DNA of 48,631 nt from a candidate division TA06 bacterium (GTDB lineage: Bacteria; Hydrothermota; DG-26; E44-bin18). Shown piece by piece: positions 7,615-15,647 of this stretch (position 1 is its first letter; each line of letters opens with the position of its first letter). Where the stretch lies: the NCBI GenBank assembly GCA_004376575.1, contig SOJN01000023.1, forward strand, positions 1-48,631, read 5' to 3'. The translations under genes and the position numbers were made by a program. The notes beneath the pieces are model-generated. The model saw only the letters and a program-made list of their open reading frames with translations, did no database searches and had not been told where the DNA came from.

Positions 7615-8190
7615 GAAACTACGAAATTCCCATCGCCCCGTCCCCCCGCCTTCGAAATTCCCGCCTACCCACCCTGCACCTTCGAAAATGGAAACGAAAT
7701 AGGCCCAGCCCGCCTGTTGGCGGGATGAGGTATATTTCGTCGTGTTTAGTCTTTGTTAGAGGTCACAAGCGAAGCTCAGTGAGCTCGTTACAAAGAGTTA
7801 ATCCTGAGGAGGCGGAAGCCGACGAAGGGCTTACTCGGATCGAAGATCACTGCCGAGCGATGGCGAAGGTTGAGTTTTAGAAAGTCTCGATCCCGAGCGT
7901 AGCCCCGAGTCTATCGAGGGGCGAAGTCTAGGGAAGTTAATCCTGCTTAGTCTCTCTTGCTGAGACGGAGTCGAAGCTTAGAGAGAATTAGTCCTGAGGC
8001 GGGGCCGAAGGGAGCCGCAGGCGAAGGGAGCGAAGCCGAGGGATCTGCTTTTCGCCGGGCCAACAACCCGACTTCTCATTGCACGTCGACAGGCTCCCTT
8101 CGGATAGCCTCAGGACAGGCGGGATAGACTCCCAGACCGCAGACTGGCAAAGTCCTCTCGGATTTCAATTTCGTAATTTCGTGTTTTGGG
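7615..8190 (+). repeat. Dispersed structured repeat, copy A (long)
   Basis: About 580 nt, in order: GGAATTTCG-type units (7615-7690, here as CGAAATTCCC), a hairpin with outer arms ACGAAATA (7694-7701) and TATTTCGT (7733-7740) and inner arms CCCGCC (7709-7714) and GGCGGG (7719-7724), a GAAG-rich body with several imperfect hairpins, and an end rich in AATTTCG (about 8164-8186). It is the inverted counterpart of 41261-41848; the main difference is a block of about 30 nt near 8091-8122 found only here. It starts about 30 nt after the nuclease stop codon and ends at the tRNA-Val. Confidence 0.85.
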
Positions 8191-8200
8191 TGGGAAGGAA

Positions 8201-8274
8201 TGGGCGGTAGAGGACTCGAACCTCCGACCTCCTGTATGTGAGACAGGCGCTCTAACCGACTGAGCTAACCGCCC
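8201..8274 (-). tRNA. tRNA-Val (CAC)
   Basis: Full cloverleaf on the minus strand: acceptor GGGCGGT pairing with ACCGCCC, D stem GCTC/GAGC, anticodon stem CCTGT/ACAGG with loop CTCACAT (anticodon CAC, bases 8240-8238), T stem CGGAG/CTCCT-type with loop TTCGAGT, discriminator A. CCA is not encoded. It has its own consensus promoter. Confidence 0.95.
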
Positions 8275-8304
8275 AGATCGTGCAGGCAAGAACGAGCAAA
8301 GCGG

Positions 8305-8333
8305 ATTCTACTCGACATCCAGACAGGTGTCAA
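8305..8333 (-). promoter_or_regulatory. Promoter of tRNA-Val
   Basis: On the minus strand TTGACA (8333-8328), 17-nt spacer, TAGAAT (8310-8305). It has the same -35, spacing and -10 as the other tRNA promoter. Confidence 0.85.
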
Positions 8334-8372
8334 GCCGAAAGCGGATTCCTCAAAGGCCCAAAATCGAACCAC

Positions 8373-8474
8373 TAACCACAGATTACACAGATTTGTACAG
8401 ATTCGAAACGCATCCTCATGGCTTGACCCGAGCCAGAACAAAATCTTGTGAAAATCCGTGCCAATCTGTGGTTA
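8373..8474. repeat. CCACAGATT-type inverted repeat
   Basis: Perfect 12-nt arms TAACCACAGATT (8373-8384) and AATCTGTGGTTA (8463-8474), with further related CACAGATT units inside, enclose about 78 nt. It is noncoding and belongs to a type of intergenic repeat I recognise from other environmental genomes. Confidence 0.6.
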
Positions 8475-8745
8475 CAGGGTTTGAGTCTGTGGGGCCTGTA
8501 AGCTCAAGGTGGGGGAGAGGCCTCTACATTGAAGATCGCAGATGTAAGATTGATGATTGCGGGTTGAGCAAGAGCTGGCAGAATGCTTCGCCCTGTCAAT
8601 GGCAAGGCGAGTTTATGCCGCCTCTCCTGCTTGTCCCGAGAGAAGTCGAGGGGAGGGTACCCGAAGCGAGAGAATCGAGGCGCAACGAAATGTTTTGTTT
8701 TTGTACTTTGTAATGAGTACTCCGTACTTCGGGAGGAGTAGAGCG
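8475..8745. other. Spacer without a supported gene
   Basis: Holds GATCGCAGATGTAAGATTG-like simple sequence and an open frame with no ribosome binding site or recognisable protein. It lies between the repeat and the 3' end of the dehydrogenase gene. Confidence 0.5.
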
Positions 8746-9771
8746 CTATCGTTGCGGTTCAATGATTATTTTTATGGAATCTTTTGCCTGCGCAACCAGC
8801 TGGAATCCGAGAGGAGCCTCCCCAAGGCCAAACCTGTGGGTAATCATGTCCACAACATTAACTCTTTTGGAGTGAATCAGTTCAATTGCTCTGGTAATGT
8901 CAATGGGGCTGCCAGCATAGGAATGGGTTATTGTCACTCCATCGCACCAGAGCTCCCAGATGGGGTAGGGGACAGTCACCCCAGGCTCAGTAGGAGCAAA
9001 GAGAAGGATCATACCGCCCCTGTCCACGCATTTGAAGGACTGCTCTATTGCTCTAGTGGCTGCCGTAGATACGATGACAAGGTCGGCACCGAGCCCATTG
9101 TTTACGTTTCTTACCCTTGCCGGGATGTCCTCTCTTGCATTGATTGCTGTGTCAGCACCAAACCTCTTCGCCGCATCCAACCTGTAGTCGACAATGTCGG
9201 TGGCAATGATTCTTCCTGCCCCGAGTGCTTTTGCCAGATTGATGTGCAGCAGACCTGAGATACCGCTGCCAGTTACGAGAACAGTCTGCCCCGGCTGAAG
9301 ACCTGCAATTCTTTGCCCTCGAACAACACACGCCAGCGGTTCGATGAACGCGCCCTCTTCAAAAGACATGCTCTCTGGAAGGAGATAAGTACCCCGGTCA
9401 ACGTTTATCTGGGGGACCCGGACATACTCTGAGAAACCTCCCGGGTCAAAGTTCGTGGATCTGAGTGTATCGCACACAGAAAAGTGACCATTCAAACAGT
9501 ATTTGCACGTGTTACATGGCACATGGTGAGACACAAACACCCTGTCACCTTTTTTGAAGCGTTTCACTCCACTGCCCACTTCAGTAATCACTCCCGCAAT
9601 CTCGTGGCCCAGTACGCGAGGAGCCTTCTTTGCCCGATACCACTCCATGACGTCGCTTCCACAGATGCCGCTGGCTTCTATCCTTACAAGAAGCTCACCG
9701 TTTCCTATTTTGGGAACCGGCACGTCCTCGATTCGAACATCCCGGTTGTTGTAGTACATTGCTACTCGCAT
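8746..9771 (-). CDS. Zinc-dependent medium-chain alcohol/polyol dehydrogenase
   Basis: 341 residues of the MDR superfamily, nearest in style to threonine/sorbitol dehydrogenases. The catalytic zinc Cys is in ASGICGSD with the following GHE motif (VLGHEIAG). The structural zinc lobe shows the spacing CNTCKYCLNGHFSVC. The Rossmann motif is VLVTGSGISGLLHINLAKALGA, with IATDIVDYRL after it, suggesting an acidic residue that favours NAD over NADP. It would oxidise a secondary alcohol on a small polyol or amino acid; the substrate cannot be read. It follows the LsrF-like aldolase by about 20 nt on the same strand, so the two may act in one short pathway. Confidence 0.9.
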   Translation of the reverse strand: MRVAMYYNNRDVRIEDVPVPKIGNGELLVRIEASGICGSDVMEWYRAKKAPRVLGHEIAGVITEVGSGVKRFKKGDRVFVSHHVPCNTCKYCLNGHFSVCDTLRSTNFDPGGFSEYVRVPQINVDRGTYLLPESMSFEEGAFIEPLACVVRGQRIAGLQPGQTVLVTGSGISGLLHINLAKALGAGRIIATDIVDYRLDAAKRFGADTAINAREDIPARVRNVNNGLGADLVIVSTAATRAIEQSFKCVDRGGMILLFAPTEPGVTVPYPIWELWCDGVTITHSYAGSPIDITRAIELIHSKRVNVVDMITHRFGLGEAPLGFQLVAQAKDSIKIIIEPQR

Positions 9772-9792
9772 TTTGAATCTACTTCCTGCGGG

Positions 9793-10578
9793 TCACGCTG
9801 AACTCTTCAGATCCATGAACATCTCGTATGCGCTCTCTACAGACGCGCTCTTATGCACAACCTCACGCACGGCCTGAATCATTGCAGTCGGATGTTCGGA
9901 CTGGAAGATGTTTCTGCCCATGTCTACACCCACGGCGCCGTCCTTTATCGCATTGTACGCAAGTTGCAGTGCATCTTTTTCCGGAATCTTCTTACCCCCG
10001 GCCATGACAAGAGGAACTGGACAAGACTTCGCCATTTCTTCAAAGCCTTCGACATAATATGTCTTCACGAGGTGGGCGCCCAGTTCTGCAGCTATCCGGC
10101 AGCATAGGCCCAGATAGCGGGCATCTCTAGTCATTTCCTTCCCGACTGCCGTGACGGCAAGCACTGGGATGCCGTGTTTCTCGCCTTCATCTACGAGTTT
10201 CGTCAGGTTCAAAAGGGTCTGCTTCTCGTGCTCGGTTCCAACAAAAATAGAAAGCGCGACACCCGACACGTTAAGCCGAACCGCATCCTCCATAGCTACG
10301 GCCAAACCTTCATCAGAAAGTGTTCCCAGGATGCTTGTTCCACCTGAAACTCTGAGCACTATCGGTATGTCGGCCTTGGGTGTGACAGAGGTGCGTAGAA
10401 CACCTCTTGTCAGCATTAGACTGTCAGCATAGGGGAGAAGGGGCTCAATCGTTTTTGATGGCTGTTCAAGGCCAGTAGTCGGTCCAAGAAAATATCCATG
10501 GTCCACTGCAAGCATGACAGTCCGGCCAGTGTCTGCCTTTATGATTCTCGAGATACGATTCTGCAATCCCCAGTCCAT
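9793..10578 (-). CDS. LsrF-like class I aldolase/thiolase
   Basis: 261 residues from the ATG at 10578. This start is chosen because GAGGAGG lies eight bases upstream, and because the promoter at 10634-10662 rules out a longer frame beginning at 10662. It is close to LsrF of the DeoC/FbaB TIM-barrel family: MDWGLQNRISRI, VMLAVDHGYFLGPTTGLE, MLTRGVLR, VKTYYVEGFE with the Schiff-base Lys, PLVMAGGKK, and GAVGVDMGRNIFQSEHP. LsrF itself acts on phosphorylated autoinducer-2 products; close relatives make aromatic-pathway precursors or act as FBP aldolases. No lsr transporter or kinase is nearby. The dehydrogenase that follows suggests a sugar-phosphate or polyol route. Confidence 0.85.
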   Translation of the reverse strand: MDWGLQNRISRIIKADTGRTVMLAVDHGYFLGPTTGLEQPSKTIEPLLPYADSLMLTRGVLRTSVTPKADIPIVLRVSGGTSILGTLSDEGLAVAMEDAVRLNVSGVALSIFVGTEHEKQTLLNLTKLVDEGEKHGIPVLAVTAVGKEMTRDARYLGLCCRIAAELGAHLVKTYYVEGFEEMAKSCPVPLVMAGGKKIPEKDALQLAYNAIKDGAVGVDMGRNIFQSEHPTAMIQAVREVVHKSASVESAYEMFMDLKSSA

Positions 10579-10633
10579 AAGCGGAACCTCCTCTTTTGGG
10601 TTGCGACTCCACTCGTTTCCAGCGGCGGATTCC

Positions 10634-10662
10634 ATTCTAGGTTCGCAGGTAATACCTGTCAA
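10634..10662 (-). promoter_or_regulatory. Promoter of the LsrF-like/dehydrogenase pair
   Basis: On the minus strand TTGACA (10662-10657), 17-nt spacer, TAGAAT (10639-10634). The start is near 10627, with a leader of about 49 nt. Confidence 0.85.
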
Positions 10663-10739
10663 CCCCTAACTGGTGGCTGTACAGAGAGAGCGGAGCACCG
10701 CCTGCTTTCTGGGTCTCCGGCCCAACAACAACTTTGTCC

Positions 10740-10769
10740 TTGACTCTCGTGCCGAAGTTCTGCTAATAT
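10740..10769 (+). promoter_or_regulatory. Probable promoter of the TPR gene
   Basis: TTGACT (10740-10745), 18-nt spacer, TAATAT (10764-10769). The start is near 10776. The -10 matches four of six positions. Confidence 0.6.
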
Positions 10770-10828
10770 CGGGCTTCGCAACGGGCTGAGGCCCAACCTG
10801 AGGCTTCAAGTCCGTCGGCTATATTTAT

Positions 10829-11524
10829 ATGGTAAAGAAAAGAAGACATAGGCTTACCAGGCACGATCTCAAGACGGACAGGTTTGTGGAATCGACCATG
10901 GAGCTGGTTAGCACAGCCCGGCACCACGCTCCCACGCTCATCTTTTCTGTAATCGCCTTCATAGTACTCCTACTGGTAGTTACATATGTCGTAAACGGAA
11001 GGAAAAAAGCGAGAATCCAGGCTGACCGGTATCTTTCCTCAGCCACCGCCTCATTCATGAACGGTGACTTCGAAACCGCGCGAGACGGGCTTGAGGATAT
11101 TAGCAGGAGATTCTGGGGTACCCGCGCAGCCCGTGAGGCTCTCTTCTACCTGGGGAACACATACTACGCGCTCAACGACTATGACAAGGCTGAGAGTAAC
11201 TTCGAGCGGTTTCTGAGGGCAAGAGGTGGGTGGCCCCTTCTGAAAGCGTCTGCCGCCATGGGAATCGCAAACTGTCACGAACAGAAGCAACAGTTCCTGG
11301 TGGCAGCTGAGGGGTACGAGAGAGTCGCGGACAACTACGGAGATTCCCCTATTGCACCTGAAGCACTCATTTCGGCTGCTCGTTGCTACGAAATTATGGG
11401 CCAAGCAATGGCCGCCAGGCCCCTGTACGAAAGACTAAGACACAACTATCCCGAGTCCGAGCTGGCCGCTGTGGCTGACTTTCATCTCAAAATTATCTCT
11501 GGTATCGAGCAGGTCTCAAGGTAG
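10829..11524 (+). CDS. Single-pass membrane protein with TPR repeats
   Basis: 231 residues. A basic N-terminal tail (VKKRRHRLTRHDLK) is followed by one membrane helix at about 35-57 (TLIFSVIAFIVLLLVVTYVV). Residues about 65-225 form TPR-like repeats: ADRYLSSATASFMNGDFETARDGL, ALFYLGNTYYALNDYDKAESNF, AAMGIANCHEQKQQFLVAAEGY and ALISAARCYEIMGQAMAARPLY (each part of a longer helix pair). The layout resembles YfgM-type or BamD/YbgF-like periplasmic scaffolds. It likely binds partner proteins outside the cytoplasmic membrane. No good ribosome binding site precedes the ATG. A small membrane protein follows in the same direction. Confidence 0.75.
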   Translation: MVKKRRHRLTRHDLKTDRFVESTMELVSTARHHAPTLIFSVIAFIVLLLVVTYVVNGRKKARIQADRYLSSATASFMNGDFETARDGLEDISRRFWGTRAAREALFYLGNTYYALNDYDKAESNFERFLRARGGWPLLKASAAMGIANCHEQKQQFLVAAEGYERVADNYGDSPIAPEALISAARCYEIMGQAMAARPLYERLRHNYPESELAAVADFHLKIISGIEQVSR

Positions 11525-11564
11525 GATCAGATTCTTTGGGCCAGTGGGAACTGTCCGAATAGAT

Positions 11565-11933
11565 ATGGAAAACTACAAGTACACTGCCATAGATATTGGC
11601 GAAGTCGATAGGGTTGAGGTGGATGAGGCCCGGCCTCTCGCCTGGCTCTCTTACCTCTCAATCCTCTTTCTCATCCCTCTGCTTGCAATGAGGGGCAACC
11701 GTTTCGCCCTGTTCCATGCGCGCCAAGGGATGATTCTCTTTGCCTACAAGGTTGGTCTGGGTAAGGTAAGTCTTATCCTTGCAGCAGCGGGGATCGGTAT
11801 CATCACTCTGTTTGTAGGAGAGGCAATCCTCTTGGTCCTTTCTATCATAGGAATCGTGAAATCGGCCCAGGGTCAATTCTGGAGGTGTCCGCTCTGGGTT
11901 CATGAGCTTGCGCAAAAGGTGCCGATAGGTTGA
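11565..11933 (+). CDS. Small membrane protein, DUF4870/Tic20-like
   Basis: About 122 residues with three hydrophobic segments (about 28-42, 62-80 and 83-100) and the pattern FALFHARQGMILFAYK, which resembles the R-F-H-A-x-Q-x motif of DUF4870/Tic20-like proteins. Function is unknown. The start is uncertain: ATG 11565 is used, and a GTG at 11544 is also in frame; neither has a convincing ribosome binding site. It probably shares a transcript with the TPR gene 40 nt upstream. Confidence 0.6.
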   Translation: MENYKYTAIDIGEVDRVEVDEARPLAWLSYLSILFLIPLLAMRGNRFALFHARQGMILFAYKVGLGKVSLILAAAGIGIITLFVGEAILLVLSIIGIVKSAQGQFWRCPLWVHELAQKVPIG

Positions 11934-12062
11934 GGTAGGAGTGATGTTGGTGAGGGTGGCGTATTTTGATTCGTTTGGGTAACGTCTGATAAGATATATT
12001 ATGTTTACTTGGCAAAATAACACAACCACCGCCCTTAGCTACAACGAACCAACTATAGACAA

Positions 12063-12080
12063 TATTGGTGATTACCAATA
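12063..12080. repeat. Short perfect inverted repeat
   Basis: TATTGGT (12063-12069) and ACCAATA (12074-12080) with a 4-nt loop, in the AT-rich spacer between convergent genes. Role unknown. Confidence 0.4.
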
Positions 12081-12111
12081 GACAATAAGTTGCTTGACTC
12101 TCCTCGACCAC

Positions 12112-12135
12112 GGGGCTCCCTTGTCTGGGAGCCCC
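12112..12135. terminator. Strong stem-loop between convergent genes
   Basis: GGGGCTCCC (12112-12120), loop TTGTCT, GGGAGCCCC (12127-12135): a perfect 9-bp stem 37 nt beyond the leuS stop codon and also downstream of the plus-strand membrane protein gene. There is no T-run on either side, so it would be an imperfect, possibly bidirectional, terminator or 3' end stabiliser. Confidence 0.5.
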
Positions 12136-12172
12136 CTACGGTTTCATATGATAATATCAAATAGGGCCCGCC

Positions 12173-14629
12173 CTAGGCCACAATGCTCACAATTTTCCCT
12201 GGGACGACCACCACCCTCTTCGGGCGGCGACCGGAAAGGAGCTTTTTCACGTTCTCAGCGGCAAGTGCAGCCTCCTTCACCTCATCCGTTGAAGCCCCCG
12301 AAGGAACTTCTATTCTGGCTCTCACCTTCCCATTCACCTGCACAGGAATGGTCACGGTCTCCTCTTTCAGAACTGCTGCATCAACCTTTGGCCATAGGGT
12401 TTTGAAGACCGAATCCCTGGCGCCTGCCGCCTGCTCCCAGAGCTCCTCGCAGATGTGCGGAGCGAATGGACTGAGAAGCTTGATCACGCCCCTTGCAGCA
12501 ATTGCATAGACTGGAGACGACCTGGGCTCAAAAGGCTGCATCTCGTTCATCAGCTCCATAATGGCAGCTATGGCTGTGTTGTGCCCATAATCGTGGATAT
12601 CCTGCGTGACCCTCTCTATGCACCAGTTGTACTTGCGAAGAAGGCTTAGCTCATCTGGCCTAAGACATTCCACCGCAAGCTCTTGGGATGCCTTGAAGTC
12701 TGCCTGCCAGACAAGCCTCCATACCCTCTTAAGGAGTCTGTGAGCTCCTCGCGTACCGCGTTCAGACCAGGCGGACTCTTTGCCTGGGGGACCTATGAAG
12801 AGCATTGCTATCCTTCCTGTGTCCGCCCCCCACTTTTCCACAAATGGCCCGGCTGGAAGGGCGTTCCCCTTGGACTTAGACATGACATTTCCCTCGTCAT
12901 CCGTCACCATACCGTGGTTGAACATGCGTATACAGGGCTCGTCAAAGGGAACAAGGCCCGCGTCGTGGAACACTTTTGTAATGAACCGAAAGTATATCAG
13001 GTGGCCGCAGGCATGCTCTATGCCCCCGATGTACTCATCTATGGGCAGCCACGACGCAGCCTCTTCCTGACCGAAGGGCCTCGTGTCGTTGTTGGGATCT
13101 GAGTACCTGAGGTGGTACCAGGAAGAGCATACAAACGTATCCATGGTATCTGGGTCCCGCTGAGCCTCTCCCCCACACTTCGGGCATGTAGTGTTCATGA
13201 AAGACGGCACGGAAGCGAGAGGAGATTTCCCTTTTGGGGTGAAATCTACGCCCTTCTTTGGGAGAAGAACAGGCAGGTCGGTCTCTGGTACCGGAACCAC
13301 TCCACACGCCGCGCAGTGGATCATCGGAATTGGTGCTCCCCAGTATCTTTGCCTTGATATGAGCCAGTCCCTCAGCCTGTAGTTCGTTTTTCTTCTCCCT
13401 ATACCCTTTTCTATGCAGTATTCTATGATGCTATCAATCGCCTCTTCAGAGTTGCGGCCATTGAAGACGTCAGAGTCCACCATGGTTCCCGGTTCTATGT
13501 AGGCCTCGTTCATGGTCTCAGGTTCCAACTTGTGATCAGGAGGACTTATCACGACCTTGATAGGGATTCCATACTTTCTGGCAAACTCGAAGTCGCGCTG
13601 GTCATGGGCAGGAACACCCATGACCATTCCAGTTCCATAGGATGCAAGAACATAATCCGCGACCCACAGTTGCACTTCTTCGCCGGAAAATGGATTGATG
13701 CAATTGGTGCCAGTGTAGACTCCATCCTTCTCTCTGACTGTAGAGGTTCTTTCTACTTCCGAGATTTTCATTGAATGGTCTACATAGTTCCTGACCTGGT
13801 CTTCTCTCCCACCGCGTTTGGCGAGTGCCATCGATAGTGGATTCTCGGGAGCGACTGCCATGAAAGTCACACCAAAGACGGTGTCAGGCCTTGTGGTAAA
13901 GACGCTGATGTTTCTTTCCATACCCTGGAGAGGAAAGTCTATTTCACATCCTTCACTTTTTCCGATCCAGTTTCTCTGTAGAGCTTTGACGGGTTCTGGC
14001 CACTCCTTCAGCCTGTCAATTCCCTCCAGAAGCCTTTCAGCGTAGTCTGTGATTCTAAGAAACCACTGCTCAAGATCGGCTTTTGTTACCTGCGTTTTGC
14101 ATCTCTCACATATGCCGTCAACGACCTGTTCATTTGCAAGGACAGTGCGGCAACCCGGACACCAGTTGACATATGCTTTCTTCCTGTAGGCCAGGTTTCG
14201 CTTGTGGAGTAAGAGGAAGACCCACTGTGTCCACTTGTAGTAGTCAGGCATGCAGGTGGTAATCTCCCTGCCCCAGTCGTAGGATATCCCCATGAGTTTA
14301 ATCGTATTCCTGGAGACCTCTATGTTGTCCATCGTCCATGTTTCGGGATCGATACCGCGTTTTATTGCAGCATTCTCTGCAGGCAGGCCGAATGCGTCCC
14401 ACCCCATCGGATGGAGAACATCATACCCGTTCATCATTCTGTAGCGTGCGATTACATCACCAATGAGGTAGTTCCTGAACTGGCCCATGTGGAGGTCCCC
14501 GGATGGATACGGATACATCTCCAGGACGTAGTACTTCTTTCGGGCAATCTCGGGCACGCTGTAGATCTCTTTGTCGCTCCATATCTTTTGCCATTTCTTT
14601 TCTATTCTTCTAAAGTCATAATCTCTCAT
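12173..14629 (-). CDS. leuS: Leucyl-tRNA synthetase
   Basis: 818 residues, the normal bacterial LeuRS length. The class I signature region is MYPYPSGDLHMGQFRNY near residue 40 (HMGQ form of HIGH), followed by HPMGWDAFGLPAENAA. A zinc-type cysteine insert (CPGCRTVLANEQVVDGICERC) precedes the editing CP1 domain (TTRPDTVFGVTFMAVAPE, GTGMVMGVPAHDQRDFEF). The KMSKS loop is VMSKSKGN. The C-terminal anticodon-binding and appendix region ends with VQVNGKVRARIEVP. It charges tRNA-Leu and edits mischarged norvaline or isoleucine. The gene stands alone; I see no T-box or clear promoter upstream. Confidence 0.98.
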   Translation of the reverse strand: MRDYDFRRIEKKWQKIWSDKEIYSVPEIARKKYYVLEMYPYPSGDLHMGQFRNYLIGDVIARYRMMNGYDVLHPMGWDAFGLPAENAAIKRGIDPETWTMDNIEVSRNTIKLMGISYDWGREITTCMPDYYKWTQWVFLLLHKRNLAYRKKAYVNWCPGCRTVLANEQVVDGICERCKTQVTKADLEQWFLRITDYAERLLEGIDRLKEWPEPVKALQRNWIGKSEGCEIDFPLQGMERNISVFTTRPDTVFGVTFMAVAPENPLSMALAKRGGREDQVRNYVDHSMKISEVERTSTVREKDGVYTGTNCINPFSGEEVQLWVADYVLASYGTGMVMGVPAHDQRDFEFARKYGIPIKVVISPPDHKLEPETMNEAYIEPGTMVDSDVFNGRNSEEAIDSIIEYCIEKGIGRRKTNYRLRDWLISRQRYWGAPIPMIHCAACGVVPVPETDLPVLLPKKGVDFTPKGKSPLASVPSFMNTTCPKCGGEAQRDPDTMDTFVCSSWYHLRYSDPNNDTRPFGQEEAASWLPIDEYIGGIEHACGHLIYFRFITKVFHDAGLVPFDEPCIRMFNHGMVTDDEGNVMSKSKGNALPAGPFVEKWGADTGRIAMLFIGPPGKESAWSERGTRGAHRLLKRVWRLVWQADFKASQELAVECLRPDELSLLRKYNWCIERVTQDIHDYGHNTAIAAIMELMNEMQPFEPRSSPVYAIAARGVIKLLSPFAPHICEELWEQAAGARDSVFKTLWPKVDAAVLKEETVTIPVQVNGKVRARIEVPSGASTDEVKEAALAAENVKKLLSGRRPKRVVVVPGKIVSIVA

Positions 14630-14738
14630 CCAAACTCCTCTTCCATCAATTGAATTCGATGCGTCTTTTGGTTTCTGAATTTCCTAATTTTCAGTTTCAT
14701 CCCTTTCCTTCACAGCTCATTACCACCATCTATAAGAA

Positions 14739-14759
14739 CGCCTCCGTCTTGCGGAGGCG
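14739..14759 (-). terminator. Stem-loop terminator after the zinc-ribbon gene
   Basis: CGCCTCCG/CGGAGGCG, a perfect 8-bp stem with a 5-nt loop, 22 nt beyond the stop codon at 14781. On the minus strand it is followed by TTCTTATAG, a short T-rich stretch. It separates the holA operon from leuS. Confidence 0.6.
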
Positions 14760-14780
14760 CGAACTGGGAGAGTGAAGTGG

Positions 14781-15647
14781 TCATGCACCTCCGCCTTTAG
14801 ATTCCTGCACCAACTCTGCTCCGCACTTCTCGCAGTACCAAGAGTCTAGCATGTTAGTAAAACCGCAGTTTGGACACTTCAACTCCTTTTCCTCTTTGGA
14901 TTCGGATACCAACTTAGACCCAATCTCTTCTGACTCCGAGTCAAACAGGCTTACCTTTTGATCAGAAGCAAGCTCTTCCGTCTCCGGTTCCTTCATCTCT
15001 GCCTCTAGCTCGCCTGCTATGTCATTAAGGGGAGTCTGTGTGTGCGGTACTTCAGTTTCAGGTTTGGAGACCTGAGAAATGGCGGGCTCAGGAGCAATCG
15101 TAACTCCAGCCTCCACGTCAGGCGCAGCTCCTTCAGCCTCGACGTCAGGCGCAGCCCCTTCAGCCGTCACCCCGGCCGACTCTTCCCTGGGGCCGAGTGC
15201 TCCGTCTATCCTGGAGAGAATATCAGAAAGAAACCGGGAACTCTCCTCCAGCGTGGCTTTCTCCTTCCCCATTGTCTTGATAACGCTCATTTTCTCCTTG
15301 GAGAGTCTGTCATGGTCTTCCTGTGAATACTCCCCAAGTTCGTAGCGGAACTTGATCTCCTCTAGCTCATCCTGGAGAGCAGCGCTCTTGTCTTTCACCT
15401 TCGCTTCGCTGCGCCTTGTACGCTCAAACTCGCTCCTCAGGGCGTCTGACCTTTTCGCAAGTTTGTTGATAATCTTGTTCATTTTTGCTTCGTAGTCCGT
15501 TTTCACCTTCGTGTATATTTCCGGCTTCACAGCAGTCTTCTTCTGTTCCGCGAGCTCTATCCTGGAAGTGAGTTCATCCAGTTCCTCTCGAAGAGAAAGG
15601 ACTTCCTCGATATCTAACCCCTGTTTCTTAGTATCAGCCTTGGTCAT
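14781..15647 (-). CDS. Coiled-coil protein with C-terminal zinc ribbon
   Basis: 288 residues from the ATG at 15647, inside the end of holA (14-nt overlap). Residues about 10-150 are predicted coiled coil, rich in E, K and R in heptad-like order. The middle (about 165-230) is acidic and proline-rich with a short duplicated GAAPDVEAE segment. The C-terminus is a zinc ribbon with CPNCGFTNMLDSWYCEKCG. I do not recognise a specific family; zinc-ribbon coiled-coil proteins often act as adaptors. Coupling to holA is clear from the overlap but says little about its role. A terminator hairpin follows. Confidence 0.65.
   Translation of the reverse strand: MTKADTKKQGLDIEEVLSLREELDELTSRIELAEQKKTAVKPEIYTKVKTDYEAKMNKIINKLAKRSDALRSEFERTRRSEAKVKDKSAALQDELEEIKFRYELGEYSQEDHDRLSKEKMSVIKTMGKEKATLEESSRFLSDILSRIDGALGPREESAGVTAEGAAPDVEAEGAAPDVEAGVTIAPEPAISQVSKPETEVPHTQTPLNDIAGELEAEMKEPETEELASDQKVSLFDSESEEIGSKLVSESKEEKELKCPNCGFTNMLDSWYCEKCGAELVQESKGGGA

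Noticed and set aside
8327-9258. Plus-strand open frames near the tRNA-Val and over the dehydrogenase
   Set aside because: The first covers an inverted repeat and the second is antisense to a clear zinc dehydrogenase.
9793-10662. Longer start (10662) for the LsrF-like gene
   Set aside because: It coincides with the -35 box of a consensus promoter, and a strong GAGGAGG site favours the ATG at 10578.
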